Positions 46,401-60,400 of a stretch of DNA of 64,000 nt are shown piece by piece. Position numbers and translations under genes: made by a program. Under the pieces are notes generated by a model. The model worked only from the letters and a program-made list of their open reading frames with translations, was not told the DNA's origin and did not search any database. Origin of the DNA: Liquidambar formosana (taxonomy: Eukaryota; Streptophyta; Magnoliopsida; Saxifragales; Altingiaceae). Location of the stretch: contig CM077823.1 in the NCBI GenBank assembly GCA_039720395.1, forward strand, positions 37,368,536 through 37,432,535, read 5' to 3'. How positions within the stretch are numbered: position 1 is the stretch's first letter; each line of letters begins with the position of its first letter.

Positions 46401-49400
46401 TGTCTCCTGCTAGTGCATCCATTTGCCTGCATTGTACATAACCGAACCATCTTAGATAAACTTCTGGAGGGGTCTAAGGAATGCAACCCCCCCCCCCCCT
46501 CTCTCCTTCTTCTTCCCTTTTTTTTCTCCCCACTTCCTTTTCTCTTAACAAAAACTATTATTTAATTGAAAATTAATACTAAAACCAACTTACTCCCAAA
46601 ATAACACCCCCTGACTTCTCACCTAGTACCAGCTAAATCATGGTAGTTTCCATTCTTGCTAAATGAAAATTTAGCAGCACTTCTATCTTTTATGTATGGC
46701 ATGGAATGAGTCACTTGCACAATTTGGGGACAAGGCAGTCAATCTGAATCATACTTAAATTCCAAAACAATTAATTATTTTAAAGTTCTTCAAACTCCAT
46801 GATAACTATATATATATATGTGAGGTTAACATAATGCTTGGCCACATCTACTAAATAGGCCCATGCTGGTTGCAATCAAGTCACAAAAACAAAAACAAAA
46901 TTAAAAAAAGAAGATGGAAACTCTATTTAACACTTTAAATTCCAATAATATAAGAGAAATACTCCGACAGCATGCAACTGGTAATTCAGAAACAGCAAAA
47001 TATTCAATCCTTTTTTGTGGCTACCAAATTTGGATATAGAAGATAGTGAAAATATACAGAAATTGACTATCATAAAACTCACTTCTTCTAACTTCCCGTC
47101 TTTGGATAGATCAATCATGTCATCTGCCTTGTTGTACACAAATGTTTTTTCCTTCATGACAGTCTTCGCAACATCTAATGTTCTGCAGCATTACCAAATA
47201 ATGAGCATTCCTTAAAATATGTAGTTCTAAAATGGAATCAGAATAGGCCTTTTTACCTTTGAAAATTTGGGAAGTAGCGAACAACTTTTGCTTGTCCAAG
47301 AATCAAAGGAGTGTTAGACCCAAATCCAGAATTGAACTCTTCACTGAAACAGAGAGAAGCCCAAATTCAAACCAACAATCAACACAAGCAAATATTTGAA
47401 TTTTAATGTTGAATCATTTGAGAGATGGGCAAAACTATGAGAAATAATGAAACTCATCCAAATATTGTCAATCAATCTTGTAATATGGGGTTTAAAGATG
47501 GAGGAAGGATGCCCAGGTTTGTCTAAAGTTGATTACTGAGGAGGGTTAGGGATGACTACTGAGCAAGTATTATGACATTGTGTCTAGCCTAAACCCGGAA
47601 CCATTTTTCACTACGTGCCTATGTTCGAAACCATCCTGGTATTAGATTTGGGCAGCTCTATTGTCCAAATAATATTACATCATATTTACATATATTAGAT
47701 TTGGGCAACACTATTATTATCTAGTAAATTTTGCAATTATAGACATTTCAAATATCATTATATATATGATGTCTTTTGTACATATAATTCAAACAATCCA
47801 GCTTGATGTGTGCCAAACCTAGAAAGAGTTTAAAATTTGACAACCCCAATTGCACGTTCGGGTTCTCAGACAAGGAATCTTTGTTCAGCCCAAATCAATC
47901 CAGGTCAATCAGGCTAAAATTGTCACTTCAAACAATGAGAATGAATGAAGGTAATAAAGTAGAACTGAAAAAATCTAAACCAATCCTGCCAACCTGCCCA
48001 AACTATATAGGTCCAAGTTGTGTGTTTGCTAAATGTGTCACCTTTGGGTAACTACACCTAATCCAATTATAGAATTTTATTTACACTTTTTAAAATTTTA
48101 AGATATTTATAATTTGAAGTATTGTAATATTAATGGGATGACAGGTCGGTTTCAGGTTGGCTCATAAGCCCGGAAAGCTTTGGTCCCAGCTTAACCAAAC
48201 CATCGCCAGCCCTAATTAAATAGGTGGAGTTATCAAATTTTCATGTATAATTCTTACTTATTGAATCTATCTTATTAGCAACTTGGTAGAGAATTGGAGA
48301 TCATTAGTGTCCAAAAATCAGCAATTTGACATGTATACAAAACAAATTATAGTGACTCTATCAGATACCATCACACTGTGTATGCAAGCAGAATCAACAT
48401 GAAAGATGGATTACCTTAACTTGTTAATCCACACAACTGGGTCACAAGGTTCAGAGATCTGTCTCCATTTGACAGCCAAAGAATAAACATCTTGCCATGA
48501 CATCATAGAACGACCAAATGGTTTATCTTCTGTAATGCTATATGAAGTTGAGGTCTCTGATGAACTGCTAGTGCTACAACCAGCACCACCTCGATTCTGG
48601 CTGGGCAAATTGATTTTTTCCTTTCTCCGGACTTTCTTATTATGTTTTGATGTGCTTTTATTAGAATATCTCCATTCTGCTTGCAAAGAACGCCAAGCTT
48701 TTGAGATCTTTTGAGCAATTTCAATGACAGCTAAACCTGCCATGCGATGCTGGTACATGATAGAATATGGAAGATAATCAATATATACAAGAATACGACT
48801 AAAAAGCAACACAACTAATGGGAATTTCCAACAAGAATAGAGGCAATCATTGGCAAGATCATTAGTTAAAAATTGGAGAAAGGAAAGGAGAACTACAAAA
48901 ACTTTATGCTATAGATATGCTGTATTGATGAATCAACATATGGTAGAATGTTAAAAGTTATACTTAAATTAAGAAAGATATAGCCTATACTAGAAGTTTA
49001 TTATAGTAAGACCATAAATAATTTTCTGATGGGAACCAAGTGAATAATAATGTGTAATCTACCAAGAAAACTTATAATTTCAACATAATTTCTAATACAC
49101 AAGCAGGTGAAGAAGATAATTGAGGTCAGGTGGAGAGTTAAACCCAAGTCTGCAGTAAAACCCAAAATAGACCTCGCCAGCTTAGATAGATAGTCCTGGC
49201 CAAATTATTTGTGCAGGGGCAGATACTTTGTGGACCTCTCAGCAACTATCCGAAGATCATTGAGGATAGGAGGATGAGATAGAGGTTCTGCTCCTGGCCT
49301 ATAGGAGAGAAGGATGGGGTAGAAGTTTTGACTGATTGAATTTCCAGGACACTCTTCTTCCCCCAAGGTGGAAGGCGGATGTGAGACAGGGGGAGCAATT

Positions 49401-52400
49401 CATGTCAATTAAATGGCAAGTTGCTAATGTAGTTTTCCTGAGTCAGACTCCAGTTTGAGGATAACAAGTCTATACCTGAACATAATGCAAGCATTTCCAC
49501 ACAAAAACTTTGTTCAGATTCCTCAGGTCTAATATCCTAGTCCAATCATAAAGCTCAAATGTTCAGGTTTCCCCTCTTCTATGTTTTTGTTTCTGAGAAT
49601 GGAAGTGAGGAAAATTTCAGAAGACGTCGGTTAGAGGATTTGAATTTTTTTTTTTTTTTTTTTTTGGACAGTTGCTTTTGAAAAATGTGGAAAAATTGTT
49701 AACATTCCTTGAAAACAGTATTTTTAAGAAAAATTTTTAGAAACAGCTTTTGAAATTGCCATGCAAAATGTGTTTTCAGTTTCGTTTTTCTGTTATTGAA
49801 AAATCGCAGATAGTTTCATTTCCAGTAACCAACAAAAGAGAGTTTAAATTTAACTACTGTTGATTGATCATATTTCAAAATTTTCATCTCCACTCTATTA
49901 ATTATCCTGATTATAAAGCAAATTTAATTAGAACCTGGGTCAACCCTTTGATTAACCAAATCGACAAATCAAAAAGGATTAGTCCTATATAGGTTCTATG
50001 TTTTAGTATCCCAAAATGAAGTAACTAAAGAGTTGTAAAGCAGCTCTTACTGACAGTTGCCATTGAATGTAATGAACAAAAATGTTAAAAAACCAGATGA
50101 AAATGTAAGGAAGCTGTAATACTTCAGAAAGACAATTTGTGGTGTTGCAATAAGCCTTGAAATTAGAAAACAATAAATGCTTTACTAGGACAAAATGGGA
50201 ATATAAAAATAAAAAAGGCAAATAAGAGGCCACAACAGCAAATAAAAATTAACTTATAATTAAGAAATAGAATCACCTGACGCTTATTGGGTAAGAATCC
50301 AGGACAATTATATTGAATCTTCTTGCCAATTGAATCTGCAGCCTGTAGAAGAGCAGTCTTCTGTTTTGTAATGGCAATATCTTGTTTTCTAAGCTTCCCC
50401 TTTTTAAGAGAATCGCGTAGGGAAGGTTGCCTGTAAACCTTTTCGCATACATCCTTGGGGTGCAATCTTTTGCACCAGTACTCCTGAAGAAACCCAGAAA
50501 GAACATACAATCAACATAAACATCGGAGAAAATAGAAAGGGAAAAATGTAGGTATCACAAGAAACAAGTTTTTGTTATTAACCATTTTTTACTCTTCAAA
50601 GTTCCAGATTTCTTTCAATAGAGAAGAAATAAAGATTTTAAGATGACTAAAAATCAGCTGAAGCTTTTGGTGCTTCCAGGAGCAAGGCTCAAGGAAACCG
50701 CCCCCACTAAAGCAATCCACTGAGACACAGGCCTAATTACCTTGGGGATATATAATGTACAGCACTTACAAAATTATTTCAAGATTTTCCTCGCAATATT
50801 TGAAGTTTGTTCTCCTCATAGTAAAGCCTTCATGCAACACTTTAAGCTAAAAATCATTACAAGGTCCTCCTCACAATATTTTAAGTTTGCTCTAACTGAT
50901 TATATCTATCACATACAAAGTACTTACAAAATTATTTCAAGATTTTCCTCACAATATTTGAAGTTTGTTCGCCTCATAGTAAAGCCTTCATGCAACACTC
51001 TAACCTAAAAATCATTTCAAGGTCCTCCTCACAATATTTTAAGTTTGTTCTAACTGATTATATCTATCACATACAAAGTACTTACAACTCCTAACAACAT
51101 CTGCTGGCCTGTTTTACTTTACTTAAAAGATTTCCCAGTAGATAATGAAGGAATTTGGGTTTTTCAGCCCGCAATGTATTCTTTTTTGACTTCAATGTGA
51201 GCGTATATTAATCCTGATAATTAAAATGTTCAGTATGATAATCAAATATTGTTTCCTTATTTGTAACATGAATAAGAGAATAAATAGTAAATGCTTAACG
51301 CTCCATTCATTTAATCTAGAGTTCTGCGAAAAGACTTAAAACAGGCTACGGCTAGTGGAACATAACAAAAATTTGATGTATTTATTTCATTTCACCTGAA
51401 GCAGAGGCTATCAACAAAGCACAGGTTCCCCTGATTTCAGCTGTAAACTGATTCCTCTGACTTACAAATTAATATTAATATTCCAGCATTTAGGCTTCTA
51501 ATATTTTACAATTAGCAGTCACAGTGTTGCCTTCGCAACTAGTTATATACGCCTTGGTCCGGATAAATTGACAGCCAAATACTTTCTCCCAGTAGCTCTT
51601 ACAGTGTCCAAAATGTCTAGACAAAGCCTACTTGAGCAAGTTCTGGAGTCAGGTATAATTATATTTAATTCATGAGAATATATATTAACCTAAAGAATAC
51701 TAAACTACCATTTATCACATTCAGAAGTAAAGTGTTGCATGAGGGCAAAAAGGCATCAAATCAAAACTGAAAATCGTTTCAAGAAAGCAAACAGCTCAAA
51801 CTATATTTTAAAGGTAAAAATTAATAAATAATAAAACTGATTTTTTTCTCCCCCCTTTTATTTCTAAGAAGAAATTATATTTCTTCAACAAAAGTAGTAA
51901 ATAAAAAGGAAATATCTCTTTCAAGGAAGGTTGATTTAGGAAGACATAAAACAATTAAGAATTGAATGTCATATTGAGTAACTCCTATGCAAGTTCAAGT
52001 TTTAATTTTTTCTTTTTATGAAGTCAAGTTCAAGTTTTAACTAAACTAATATAAACTTAAATAATTCGGTGCATCAAAAATTATTTCATTCCTCTGTCTT
52101 GACCCACATTCTTGTGCCGTTCCTCCTGTCATTGTAGCACCTTCAACTTAAATCAAATCACTCCTCCTTACCAATGCAGGCATATTCATTGCCCATGACC
52201 AAACCATCTTAGCTGACTTTTTCTCATTTCCTCCCCCATCGGCAATGCCCTTAGCTTCTCATGGTCGCAATAATTTGCTACTACTTTTCTTGTCTTACCA
52301 TTCATCCATCTCAACATTCAGTCTTTTCCTCGAAATGCTGTTCCTTGACTACACAGAATGTACTATGGAGTATTCATGGCCTTAATGCCATTTTATAAAA

Positions 52401-54406
52401 TTAATTCCATTAATATGACAGGTTTTTCAATGATACAAAACTCCAGAAATGCTTCTCTCCATTCCAATTGTCCCAATCTAACTCAAATCGTGACTGCTTA
52501 GAAAAGAATGAAAAAAATTATAAATTCAACAAGCAGGCAATCAAATATTATCACTAATCACCAAAAGCCATCCAGGTTTAATTTTCATATTCGTAAGGAT
52601 AAACTTTGGCATATCACATAAAGTAAAACTAACTTCTACAATAAAACCAAAGGAACAAGTAGCAAAATAAAATGACATCAAAATGATATTCAAATTATCA
52701 ACAAAAACAATTATAATTTTTATCTCATAATACCTTAAAGAGTGGATCAATATCTCCATCAATATCAAACCAGCAAAACTCACTATTGATCTTTGAAGCG
52801 GTGTACAAAGCAATTTCTTTCTGCAAAAGTAGTTCAATACTTCAATATAAGTAAAACTAATTGTTTGAAACCTTATCATCTAAACTTGGGCCAGCAATGA
52901 ATCTTGCAGAGTTTGAATTTATAACATTATCAAGTTGGCCTGTTGCTTTCTAAATATCTAATTTTGAAATACGTAATAATTGGATAAAAGTAAAATGTTG
53001 GGTTTTAAACTATGAAAGGTCCATACTATGTCATTCTATTTGTTTAGTATGTAAAGAATTCAACAAGCAAAGAGAATAAATTCCTTGAAAGATTATTTAA
53101 ATGAGGATGAATCCTTATCTCATGTGTCATAGTATATTATTTGAAATATACATACTCATATTTGTTTGTGCAAATGCAAATCTACATACAGAAATACATA
53201 TTTACATCCATTAACAAAAAAACAAACATATTTACAAAGAAACTTGGTGCTTTTATAGTGCCTACATGGGAACCTCTATCAATATGTGCTTATATGTATT
53301 TGCATATATGAAATATGGGATAGGATCGGAGAACTCATATAAAGCACTTCTTCTTTGCACTTTAGCTGATTTGTCAAATGATGAGTGGGGCTTGGCCACG
53401 TCAGCTTTCTGAAATACCGTTGGATCTTGTGAATCCAATGGCTTAAGAATGAGGTACAAAAATGAAGTGCAAAAATTGAGTCCATGGATCCTTACCCATG
53501 AAATATAGTTTATGAGAATATATGTGACCATAAAACTCAAAAAGTCATCAAGTATAAACCAAATTCATAAATCCCACTCTATTTCAGGCCTTTTAGCTAA
53601 ATACAGCATATCCAATAGGAATGTTCCATACCGGCAGGAAATAGGACGAGGTAGATCTCATTACAGGCCAGAATTATGACCAATTTTGAAGTGTGCTACT
53701 TGATCCAATCAAATTCCAGTAACTGGGCCAAGATTCTAATCTTCATCCAACATAAGGAATAGAGTGTGGCCAAGAAAGTAAGACCACTAAACCTGCTAGA
53801 ATAATGAGAAGTTGCTAGTCATACTGGTAGATAGAGAAAACAGCAATTTCAGCATGCAATCCCATTCCTAGAAAAAAACGAGAGTGCCACTGACCAACTG
53901 ACACACACACACAAGGAATCTGCTGGGCCTGAGAGAAAATCCAAGTTATAGATGCCATGAATGAACTCTATTTCAGGGTCAGTGTCATAGCACACTGCTG
54001 TCTCTCTAGCGCTCTCAAACACACACAGACAAACGAATGTACAATCAGCTGGGATGGAGAAGAGTAGAATTGAATTACCAATATCACCTCTAGTGTTTCA
54101 AAGAAATTGGAGAAATTGTGGTACTTTAGTCGCAATTTAAGTTGGGGATATCGCTAACTTTCCGCAACATGTTAGCGATAATTGAAATGGTAGGATTATG
54201 GTAGAAAGATGAAGCCAGGGCATAGTTAACAGAATGGGAAGCCTGAGGCAGGAAACAGGAAGGGAAATAGAAGTGGGAAACATGAAGCAGGCAGAAGATT
54301 TGAATTTGAATGGAAAAATTTTAAGGAACCTTATTGAAAATATAAGACAAAGATGAAACACTAGAATAGTAGTATAGGGAACCAAAATGTATACTCTAAA
54401 TAATAG

Positions 54407-54444
<38 letters not shown>

Positions 54445-57400
54445 TCAACTCAACTCAACCAAGCCTTATTCCCAACTACATGCGGTCAGCTACATGAATC
54501 CTTTTATGCCAAGATCTATCAAGGTCCATTTCTACAGTTAAATCCTTAGCACACATACCCTTTCTGACCACCTCTGACCGCATTATTTTGGGCCTTCCAC
54601 TTGTTCTTTTAAGGCCTTCAACTTGAATTACACATTTTTCAAGAGTTTCAAAAAAGTTTCCCAAGAATTTCCAAAATGCTTCCAATATATTCCCCTAGCT
54701 GAAGTCACCACATTGTTGCCAAATTAGGCCCTATGCATCTTCCATATCCATTAAACTTTGCCTACATCAGTTCTCATCAGTAGTGCAAAAGAATCAGATT
54801 CAGGTCAAGGGTGCCTACCCAAGGTTGAGAGTAGCCGGGTAGGTTTAGAAATCATAGTGGGTTGGGGTGGGGGCAAAATTTTATTAGTGATCGTTTCCCA
54901 CATAGGCACATAGAATAATGAACAAATAAGAAATTTGAAAGTAACATCAATGGCCTAACTGGAGCAAATGCAATAGAACTCAAGGCAATAAACAATATAA
55001 ATGGAAACCAATTTGAATTGACACAAAATTTTGCATTGCTGCTAACAACAAAACTACATATAACTATATAAGAGATCAAGACTAGGTGAAGAGAATAACA
55101 AATTGGAAGGACAACACAGTTGGTCCAATATTCAAATAACTACTGCAGTACACAAATTAAAATTCTTAGCAGATACGGAAACATATATAACAAGAAAGCT
55201 GTCTCAACAAACAATACGATTAAGTTGTTTTCTAAAGGTAATTATTATTTTAAAGGACAAACCTTTAGTCCAATCAATTTAATCAACACAAAGAGTTGAA
55301 GTGACAACAAATTCGAATAGGAATTTGGATGTCAGCTGTTTTTAGTGCATATAGTTCAGTTCTAGGAAGTAGGGACTCACTGAAGAAACTAAACATTCTC
55401 AAAAGAATTATAGGTGATCAGTGACTGATGACTTTTAAACAATTTTGTGCCCATTGATTCCACGTGGTGCTTGAACTATTATGACATATTGGTAGTTGAG
55501 GCACAGATAAAGGCAGAAGTTGCATACAAAGCACATTCAGGAAGATGTCACATTATATCACACTATCACGAGGAACAGATAGGTCAAAACATGCAAAAAA
55601 ATTCAGTTTAAATTAAAATTTGACAGCTGGATCTGGGTTCAATCAAGAGAGTAATGACCAATAAGTCTATGGTAGGGTTAGGTAGATGACAAGTTGAAAG
55701 CTTAAAAAATTAAACTTCTGAGTAAAACCTTCCAGTAAATAAAAATTGATTAAAGAATTCCTAAAGTGCTATTAAAATATATATCCAATAAACCTGATAA
55801 AAGGCCAGGCATTGGAGCACAAATTTTTCCATTGAATCCAGTTCCAAATCCAAAGCAGTGTCATAGTCCTTGACCTGTGCCCATTGAATCAAATTTCAGT
55901 AAATTAATGCCAAATAGCAATAAACATTATGCCAAATATTTTAAATAAAAATTAACCAATAAATAAATAAATAAAATCTTCAATACCGCTTCTCCATATT
56001 CTCCAATAGCATGGTAGCAGGAAGCTCGTAAATACAAACACTCAACGTTTGACTTCTCTAAACTCAACGCAATTGATAAATCCTTGATAGCCTTTCTGCA
56101 ACAATTAATCAGGCAATAAACCAAAAAAATAAGTAACTAAAGAAATAAATGCTAACAATGATGAAGACCATCGAGTAAAGGGAAAAATAAAAGTAAAAGT
56201 CACTTTGAATCTGTAAGTAACTGTTGAGTATAAATAGCAGATAATTTTAATTTGCGGTTGGAATTTTGGTGGGCTCTAGGTGATTTTCCATCTCCTTTTT
56301 ACCCATGTTTCATGGGGACCAAAGTCTAACTACACAGAAATCAATCTGGGCTACCATCAGCCCATAAGAGAGCATCTAAACCAGTGTGTTTTAAAACCCA
56401 GACTGGGCCACCCAGTTTAAACTGTTAAACTGTCCAACAGTCAAGTCTAGAGTCAGGGAAACCTCCTAGAACCATTCCAGTTTTAAAAAAACCATGAAAT
56501 TGTTTGAAACTTGTTCAAACTGCCAGTTTATTTCAACCATTTACGGTTTCTTGGAAGCGGCTAGTGGTTCACTTTAAATTTTAAATAAATAAAAAAATGT
56601 TAAAAACCCCCACATTCTATACAAAATTACAAATTAGGGACTTAGGGCTCTTTCACTTCACAGCTTCACTCAAAGATGGTGGCTGCTATGAACTGATTTC
56701 TTTGTCTTCTTCAACTACCAGCCTACCAGGTATGTCTCTCTCTATCTCTCTCAAAATCAAAATCCATAATGCACAGTTCCTCTCAAACTGCCAAGGACGC
56801 CATCCTGCTCTCTCTCTCTGAGTCCTTTAATTACCAAGTGCACTTGATGTAACTTTGCATCAAGTGCACTCCAAAACTCTAACCTAAGAAGTGTATTTTG
56901 CGAAACCAACCGTTGGATTAATTTTGATTCATATGCAGGTCATGCGTTCCAAAAATCATGTTGATCTGAGATTAAGAGCCACCTCATCCATAAATGAACG
57001 ATTGTTATTGATTAAAAAATGTAAGTTTTGGATCGAATAGCAATCAATCTCGAATCAACTTGATTTTTAGCATAGATCACCTACATGAGAAGGGTATCTA
57101 ATCCAATGGTTGGTTTCAAAAAATACGAGTCGCGGGTAAGAGTTTTGGAGTGCACTTGATGCAAAGTTACATCAAGTGATCAAGTGCACTTGATAATAAC
57201 GGACTATATATATGGTTCACTCATTAAGTTGTTCAATTAGGTTAGTTTATGACTTGTGGCGATGGGAGAGCAATCTCGAAATTAGAATGCACTCCAACAT
57301 TCATTTGCTTCATTTTTTATGTGTTTTTTATTATTATGGAAAATTAGGGTGTAACCACTTGCCTCAGTTTGGAGGGATTTATTTCAGCTTAAGCAGGCTG

Positions 57401-60400
57401 CATATGATGCTGGAACGCAGCTGTAAGCCACAGAAAGTGTCCCGGGATTGATAATTTAAGCTCTTAGAAGATACATCTTTCTTTACCTCTTAGTATTTTG
57501 TTCTATATTTGCATAAGAAATGTTTACAGATTGAAAGTTGTTTGGAAAATTTTAAAAAAATTCTTAAAAGATTCTTTTTCATGTCTTTTCCAATTTTTCT
57601 TAAATTTTAATAAATATATTTATTACCTCATAATGACATCGTGGTTCAGTTCTGGTTGAGCTAACGATTGAACCACTGACCCTTAACTTAACCTAGTCAC
57701 TATTTCAATTCAATGAACAGTTAGGTTTAGGAGGGTTGCTAAGCACTACAAACTTAAATCTTGAGAAAAAGATCAAGAATAGCCAACCAGTCTGCATGGC
57801 AATTCGCATCCTGGTACGCATGCCTAACTCTGCAAGATCTTTCACGTCTGAGATGAACAATGCATGATGGCTGAAAAGATGACAACTAATTTTCAAAAAG
57901 TCCACAACCACCTAAAAATATGACTCCACAAACGGCTTCACTATAGCCCAAGTTAACGTCAACCCTCCAACTCCAGAATGTTGTAACAGTGTTAGAGGCT
58001 TGCCAATATTCACTGCAAAGCCACCTAGCCAGTGATCATTCCCATCCCTAAAAATTATGTCATACCAGCAGGACCAGGATTTCCTTCCACACATTCATCA
58101 ATGTTAAGCTTGAACAAGCCAGGATCAAGGCATTTCCAAACAACAAAAATTGTCAGCACATGTCTCATAGAGCTCAGACCACTAGAAACAGAAGCAAACC
58201 CATGAACCCTCTACCCTTCTAAGGATAGTATGTAGTTAGTACTATCATTCACTATGGAAGATGAGCAAATGCCAATTCATATATGAAGATAGCAACCTAA
58301 AATAGGTTGTCAAAAGTTAACCCTAAACCCAACCCTTTTTTATTTTATTCTTTGAATGCTATTCCACTCCCGGCACCCAATAGTTCACTACAAGGCATTG
58401 CAGAAATTGCCCCACCACCATAGGCCTTCAAAAAAATCTCCACAATTTTGAAGGACCAATAAATCTTCCATTGGTTAAGAGAGAGTAAGGGTCAATTTCA
58501 CGATTCATTTTAAATGGGAGGCCACACGCCAAACAAGACTACAATGAACAGAACGGAGCAAAGAGAAAATTGGTGGCCATGAAATACCCAAAAGTGATTG
58601 TTTTCGCTTTCTAATTTCACCAACTAAAAGTTAAATCTATATTGTTACTGAACAACATACACCACAGGAACTCATAATAATACATTAAAACAATGGAGTG
58701 ACACTTAAAATCAACGATTTAGGAGAAGCAAATTAAGTGTAGAAATACTTAATATAACTGTAGTGAAATTAGTCCTTACCAAAAATAAATAATAATTAAG
58801 TGACATTAGGATTATAAATGAGAAAACCAAGACAATTAATGGCCAGAAAATACCCAGTGTTTTCTTTATCTTAGAATGATCAACCACAACAAGGGAGATA
58901 TTGAAGCAGATGATTCCTACTTCATTGGGGCAAGATGGATGATCTGGAGAAGTACTTTTAGAGTGTTCTATGATCACAAAATACCTATAAGAGTTAAGTT
59001 AAAATTTCATACCACAAGGCCAGCCACGTGTAATGGAACAGATTTCTAGGCAATTAAAATGCAACATGTCCATAGATGAGTGTAGATGTGTAGTTGACCT
59101 GAGGATGTTGAGATGGATGAGTGGTCAGACTAGAATTGATAAGGTAGAGGGAGCACCAAATGAGGATAGGATGAGAGGAAGTCGTTCAAGAAGGACGGTC
59201 ATGTGTAATGAAGACCAACAATTGCACCTATAAGGAGGAGCAAATAATTCAAGTGGAAAGAGTTACAAGTGGATAAAAAAGACATGATGGTCGATAAATT
59301 TAGCTGAAGAAATGGCCCTCCATAGAGCTTAATGGAAAATTCGGATTTGTGTAGTAACCCAAGTGGTTGCCATATAAGGCTTTGTTGTCGTTATCCATTA
59401 TTTGTCATGGCATCCCCTGCTGACTAGAACCCTATCCTAAACATAATGACCATCACATTTAGCATCCTCTTATTGGCTTCCTCCCTGATGGGTTGGTTTC
59501 TTCCTCTTATTCTACATATGGGAATGCTTCCCAAAATGCCTTGCAAATCTACCGCTTTAAGCACTTAGTTTTCTTCCAGCATTGTAGATAGTCCACAGGA
59601 TCATCAAAAACAAATATCAAACCAACCACAGATGATCGACAAGTTGACAGACAGCATACCTGTGCTCTCCCATCCCATGCAAAAGGAGTCCACGCAGGTG
59701 ATAAGCTTTAGCAAACCTTTAACACAAAAATAAATAAATAAAAAGGGGCATTAAAAATATAAAGTATATGTAAAGTGTAAGTATCAGAATTATGGACATC
59801 ACAATTGGAATCAAGCGCCGGAATATCAGTGTAAACTAAACCATAACGGATGACATGGTCCAGATCAACAGCACTTACCCGCCATCAATTTGTAAAATTT
59901 GTTGGAGGCATTCCAAAGCTTTTGTTGAATTTGCCAAATCTTGATAAAACTGCCAACAAATCATACATTCACCACAAATAATACTTGTTATGGACTTATG
60001 GGTAATTGACACATAAAACTAATGTAAATTTTGAATAATGTGCATTTTTCTAATAAAGGTAAACATGAAAAAGCTTTCCACGAGCGTACTGCAATTCCTT
60101 ACTCCAAGGCCCATGAAGCCATTTTTTGAAATTCCACTTCATATATTTTTTGTTCCATAGATTTTTACAAAATTTTGATTCATCAACAGTTCAGCACTGA
60201 AACAAGGGTAGTATCCATTTTACAAATTTTTATTATCATGTGATTGGACTTGCATTCAGCTTCTCACCTTGAACAATGTTGTATAAGTTCTAAAAGAAGA
60301 GTTAACTGAATAGTTGCTCATGGATACCTGGGTTAGATGAGCCCATGCCTCAAGGAAATTTCGATCAAGTTGAACTGCTTTCATGTGTGCCTCCTCAGCT

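Noticed and set aside
54405..54442. (TA)n-(CA)n run considered as a regulatory element
   Set aside because: It is a simple microsatellite next to a LINE tail, with no further signal.
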